Both the position numbers and the translations under genes were made by a program. This document shows, piece by piece, positions 61,725 through 64,000 of a stretch of 64,000 nt of DNA. Under the pieces are notes generated by a model. The model had not been told where the DNA came from. It ran no database searches and saw only the letters and a list, made by a program, of their open reading frames with translations. Position 1 is the first letter of the stretch, and each line of letters starts with the position of its first letter. Location of the stretch: assembly GCF_000407185.1 (NCBI RefSeq), contig NZ_KE136481.1, positions 1,278,136 to 1,342,135 on the forward strand, in the 5' to 3' direction. This DNA is from Enterococcus malodoratus ATCC 43197. Its GTDB lineage: Bacteria > Bacillota > Bacilli > Lactobacillales > Enterococcaceae.

Positions 61725-62687
61725 TTAAAATTCGTACTGTTTTCGAGTGGCTATATGCGTCAACGCTAGAAGACCAATCAAATAACCGATCCCGATTACA
61801 ACAGGCACCTCATTTAAGAGCGTAAATAAATAAATGCAGGCAATTTGAAATAGTGAGTAAATCGGTTCGTTGGACGTTTCAACCGTACTCATTCGTATTC
61901 GAATCGGTGATTCTTCATTAGTGCTAGAAGTTTGTTGGTTCGAGATTTTTTCATCATTGATCCAACTTTCTTCAATGAGTCCCAAACCAAGTTTCACCTC
62001 TTTACTGGCTTCACTTGCCGGATATTCTTTCAAGAATTCACCCTGTACGACCGCTCGATTGGAAGTGTTTAGTCCACCTTCACAACGGATAAGTGTCACA
62101 ATTGGTGTCTGATCATCGGTAGGAATCGCCATCAAGTCTCCTCGACTTTGATCAACGACATCATTTCTTGTCGCCACATATTCATAAACTTTCGTAAAGT
62201 CAGTTAGATAAAAGATTTGTTGCAAGGTTGTTTTCGGCAGATTTCCAAGCGATCCGCCGCCTTGAACCAGATTGTGAGCCAGGAGTACATAGTTGCCTTT
62301 TCCTAACTGCTGATCCTGATAGTACGTTCCGACCCCAACCATTAGATTCTGATTGTCGATTCCTGCAAGAATTTTCGAATGAATATCCGCACTGGGAATA
62401 TACAACGCCCCTACGCCCCACTGGTTCACGATCTCGCCATACCGCAACTGAGCTTTCGCATAGGCAGCGGGTGTGACTGGTTTGATCTGACGAGGACAGT
62501 AAGTCGCTTTTTTCAATTTCTTTTTTTGTTCCTCCCGATTACTTTGTTTCAATTCAATCGGATGTTTGATTTGTTCCGCATGGTCATTGGCTTGTAGTAA
62601 TAAGTGATACCCGTAATAACTAGCACAAGAAATGACGATCCCTAAAACGATCCATAGAAATGGTAGGTTTTTCCATAGCTTTTTCAC
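61725..62687 (-). CDS. Sortase
   Basis: A 320-aa sortase. An N-terminal membrane segment (FLWIVLGIVISCASYYGY), then the catalytic domain with LLAHN (His), VTLIRCEGG (Cys in the TLxxC motif) and NRAVVQGE (Arg). Two hydrophobic segments in the C-terminal 60 residues resemble those of class C pilus sortases, while the catalytic motif fits class A or C. It lies next to two LPXTG genes, so it is probably dedicated to these ICE-encoded surface proteins. The start is GTG with GAGGG. Confidence 0.9.
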   Translation of the reverse strand: MKKLWKNLPFLWIVLGIVISCASYYGYHLLLQANDHAEQIKHPIELKQSNREEQKKKLKKATYCPRQIKPVTPAAYAKAQLRYGEIVNQWGVGALYIPSADIHSKILAGIDNQNLMVGVGTYYQDQQLGKGNYVLLAHNLVQGGGSLGNLPKTTLQQIFYLTDFTKVYEYVATRNDVVDQSRGDLMAIPTDDQTPIVTLIRCEGGLNTSNRAVVQGEFLKEYPASEASKEVKLGLGLIEESWINDEKISNQQTSSTNEESPIRIRMSTVETSNEPIYSLFQIACIYLFTLLNEVPVVIGIGYLIGLLALTHIATRKQYEF

Positions 62688-62700
62688 GATACCCTCCTCT

Positions 62701-62731
62701 AAAAAATAGAAGCGCCCTAGTATGGACGCTT
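62701..62731 (-). terminator. Terminator-like hairpin between VaFE protein and sortase genes
   Basis: The minus strand stem GAAGCG(T)CC / GG(G)CGCTTC is followed by TATTTTTT. It lies between two cotranscribed genes. Confidence 0.7.
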
Positions 62732-62743
62732 CGTTGATCTAGC

Positions 62744-64000
62744 TTATTTTTTATTTTGACGTTTCTTGTTTGCAACAATAAAAAGAGCACTCGCGGCGAA
62801 CACAAGTCCTAAGAGAATCCATATAAATGGACTTCCCAATGATCCTGATGTTTGAGGCAATGTACCTGCTTGACCAGTCGTTTTTACTGGTTCGACTGGT
62901 TTATTAATCGTAATCGTTTGTCCTTTGTTGTTGAAATCTTTTTCAGAAGCTACAGGCTCATCATTATATGTTGTTTCTTCAAAAGCGACCAATTGGATCT
63001 TACTGTCCTTACCAAATAATTGTTGGACAGCAACATCTTCAATCGTCACTGTAACTGTTCCTGTTGATTCTTTCGGTGTGAACTTGATGGTTGAAGTTAA
63101 TTCTTTCCCATCAATCATGACAGGTAATTTTGTCCGTGTATCCATCCAGGTCACTTTTTGATCGTACTCAACGTTAGGGGTTAAGTCTTCAAAAGCAACT
63201 TTATCAGTCAATGTCACTTTGCCATCAGAAGTGACTTCTACTTTACCATTCACAAATGCTTGCGTACCGATCTTAGGATTTCTTACTTTCCCGGTTTGTT
63301 TCTCATTCTCAAGTTCTTTTTCATTGGCAATCGGTGTGTCATGTGTTGATAGCTGCTCGTAAGCAACTAAGACTTTTCCTTTCGCAGCGGATAAGTTGGC
63401 TTCAAACGGAACATCGACATAGCCTTCCAACAATTCAACATCATTTAGTGTTGAAAATTCAGTCGCTTCTTCTTGTTCTTCCACATCTGCTGGTTCTTCG
63501 GTATCAACAACTTCTTGCGTGGCTGCTTTTGGCTGAATCGTTTCTTTTGAGCCATCCGAATCTTTTGTCGTTTCTTTTTCTTTGTCGCTATCGTTTTCTT
63601 TTGATTCTTCTTTTTCAGCCGCTTCTTTGGCAAGATTTTCATAGTATTCTCTCGCATTGATAGTAGAAGTAACGGTGCCATCCTTCCCAGCAACAACAGT
63701 AATTGATCCTGTCACGCTGTTTCCGTTCGGGTCTTTGAATTCTTTTTCAGATTCACGATCCATCATAGTTAGATCAAATTTGTAAGTCTGACCTGAGATA
63801 AGGTTCTTATAGAATACTCGGTCGAATCCTTTCACTTTTGCCAACGGATCAGATAGCTTAGTTTCATTCTCGTTTTGATCATAGAAGAAAAACTCGGTAT
63901 GGATTTCTGGTGTCACAAATTGAATCGCTTCTGCCTCATTCGCCAAATCATCATGGCGAGCGACTTCTTCCCACTCACCTGTTGACGGATTGTAGAATTC
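62744..64000 (-). CDS. VaFE-type repeat LPXTG surface protein (partial)
   Basis: The open frame runs 418 codons and continues off the right edge. It shows repeated domains with Ig-like beta-strand blocks: DLTMMDRESEKEF, VEYDQKVTWMDTRTKLPV, and repeats ending in VAFEDL or VAFEET with Thr/Glu pairs typical of VaFE/ester-bond adhesins. A Glu-rich spacer lies at about residues 110-150 of the visible part. The C-terminus has the sorting signal LPQTSG, hydrophobic segment, and NKKRQNKK. It is probably a surface adhesin that aids mating or host contact. Confidence 0.85.
   Translation of the reverse strand, partial: EFYNPSTGEWEEVARHDDLANEAEAIQFVTPEIHTEFFFYDQNENETKLSDPLAKVKGFDRVFYKNLISGQTYKFDLTMMDRESEKEFKDPNGNSVTGSITVVAGKDGTVTSTINAREYYENLAKEAAEKEESKENDSDKEKETTKDSDGSKETIQPKAATQEVVDTEEPADVEEQEEATEFSTLNDVELLEGYVDVPFEANLSAAKGKVLVAYEQLSTHDTPIANEKELENEKQTGKVRNPKIGTQAFVNGKVEVTSDGKVTLTDKVAFEDLTPNVEYDQKVTWMDTRTKLPVMIDGKELTSTIKFTPKESTGTVTVTIEDVAVQQLFGKDSKIQLVAFEETTYNDEPVASEKDFNNKGQTITINKPVEPVKTTGQAGTLPQTSGSLGSPFIWILLGLVFAASALFIVANKKRQNKK

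Overview
The window is a low-GC Firmicutes chromosome fragment that reads as Enterococcus. The 16S rRNA gene has the enterococcal variable-region pattern; its V1 resembles the E. casseliflavus/gallinarum group, but species cannot be settled by eye. The neighbourhood order (yutD, NagD-type phosphatase, TIGR01906 membrane protein; tadA next to SRP RNA; an antiterminator beside an EIICBA PTS gene; RNase J2) is also typical of enterococci.

Region 1 (1 to about 25.6 kb) is core chromosome. It holds the end of an rrn operon on the minus strand (23S 5' end, spacer without tRNA, 16S, strong promoter), then housekeeping and small-metabolism genes: S1-domain regulator, MalY/PatB aminotransferase, cyclophilin, ferredoxin-NADP reductase, PgpA, HAD phosphatase, 5'-nucleotidase, alkyltransferase, SPFH protein, SRP RNA, tadA, Zn-protease, a GlcNAc/glucose-type PTS with its antiterminator and attenuator leader, NrnA, a CBS/DRTGG/hotdog regulator, an MFS exporter and RNase J2.

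Region 2 (about 25.65 kb to beyond 64 kb) is an integrative and conjugative element (ICE). It begins with a tyrosine integrase and a DUF3173 protein, enclosed by an imperfect inverted repeat. Next comes cargo reshaped by IS6-family elements: an ISS1/IS1216-like copy, an IS3 transposase stump, and a seven-gene sugar-acid operon (PRD regulator, KDPGal aldolase, galactitol-type PTS EIIA/EIIB/EIIC, DgoD, PTE-family lactonase candidate). A 3.5-kb plasmid-like block follows (truncated gene, Fic protein, short recombinase, VTT membrane protein, 5'-truncated sulfurtransferase), bounded by a 43-bp palindromic IS relic and a full IS1216. The right IS1216 end cuts a dgoK-like kinase gene, which is followed by a second aldolase and an IclR regulator.

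From about 42.1 kb the minus strand carries the conjugation module, transcribed leftwards: VaFE/LPXTG surface protein (runs off the window), sortase, DUF3789 protein, bifunctional cell-wall hydrolase, three small conserved proteins, a proline-rich LPXTG protein, TcpC/TcpD/TcpE-like proteins, VirB4-type ATPase, lipoprotein, polytopic VirB6-like protein, and a lysozyme/NlpC-P60 protein that carries an extra serine beta-lactamase/PBP-like domain. Relaxase and coupling protein are not seen and presumably lie beyond the right edge. Intrinsic-terminator-like hairpins recur between the transfer genes, suggesting processive antitermination.

The most notable structure is a 5.2-kb cassette (about 44.6 to 49.9 kb) with a large SIR2-domain protein and a PIN-like nuclease. 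It is inserted exactly between two transfer genes and flanked by a 140-bp duplication of the junction, so both the upstream gene end and the downstream ribosome-binding site are kept. I read this as an anti-phage or anti-plasmid defence cassette carried by the ICE. The functional readings come from motif recognition without database searches.
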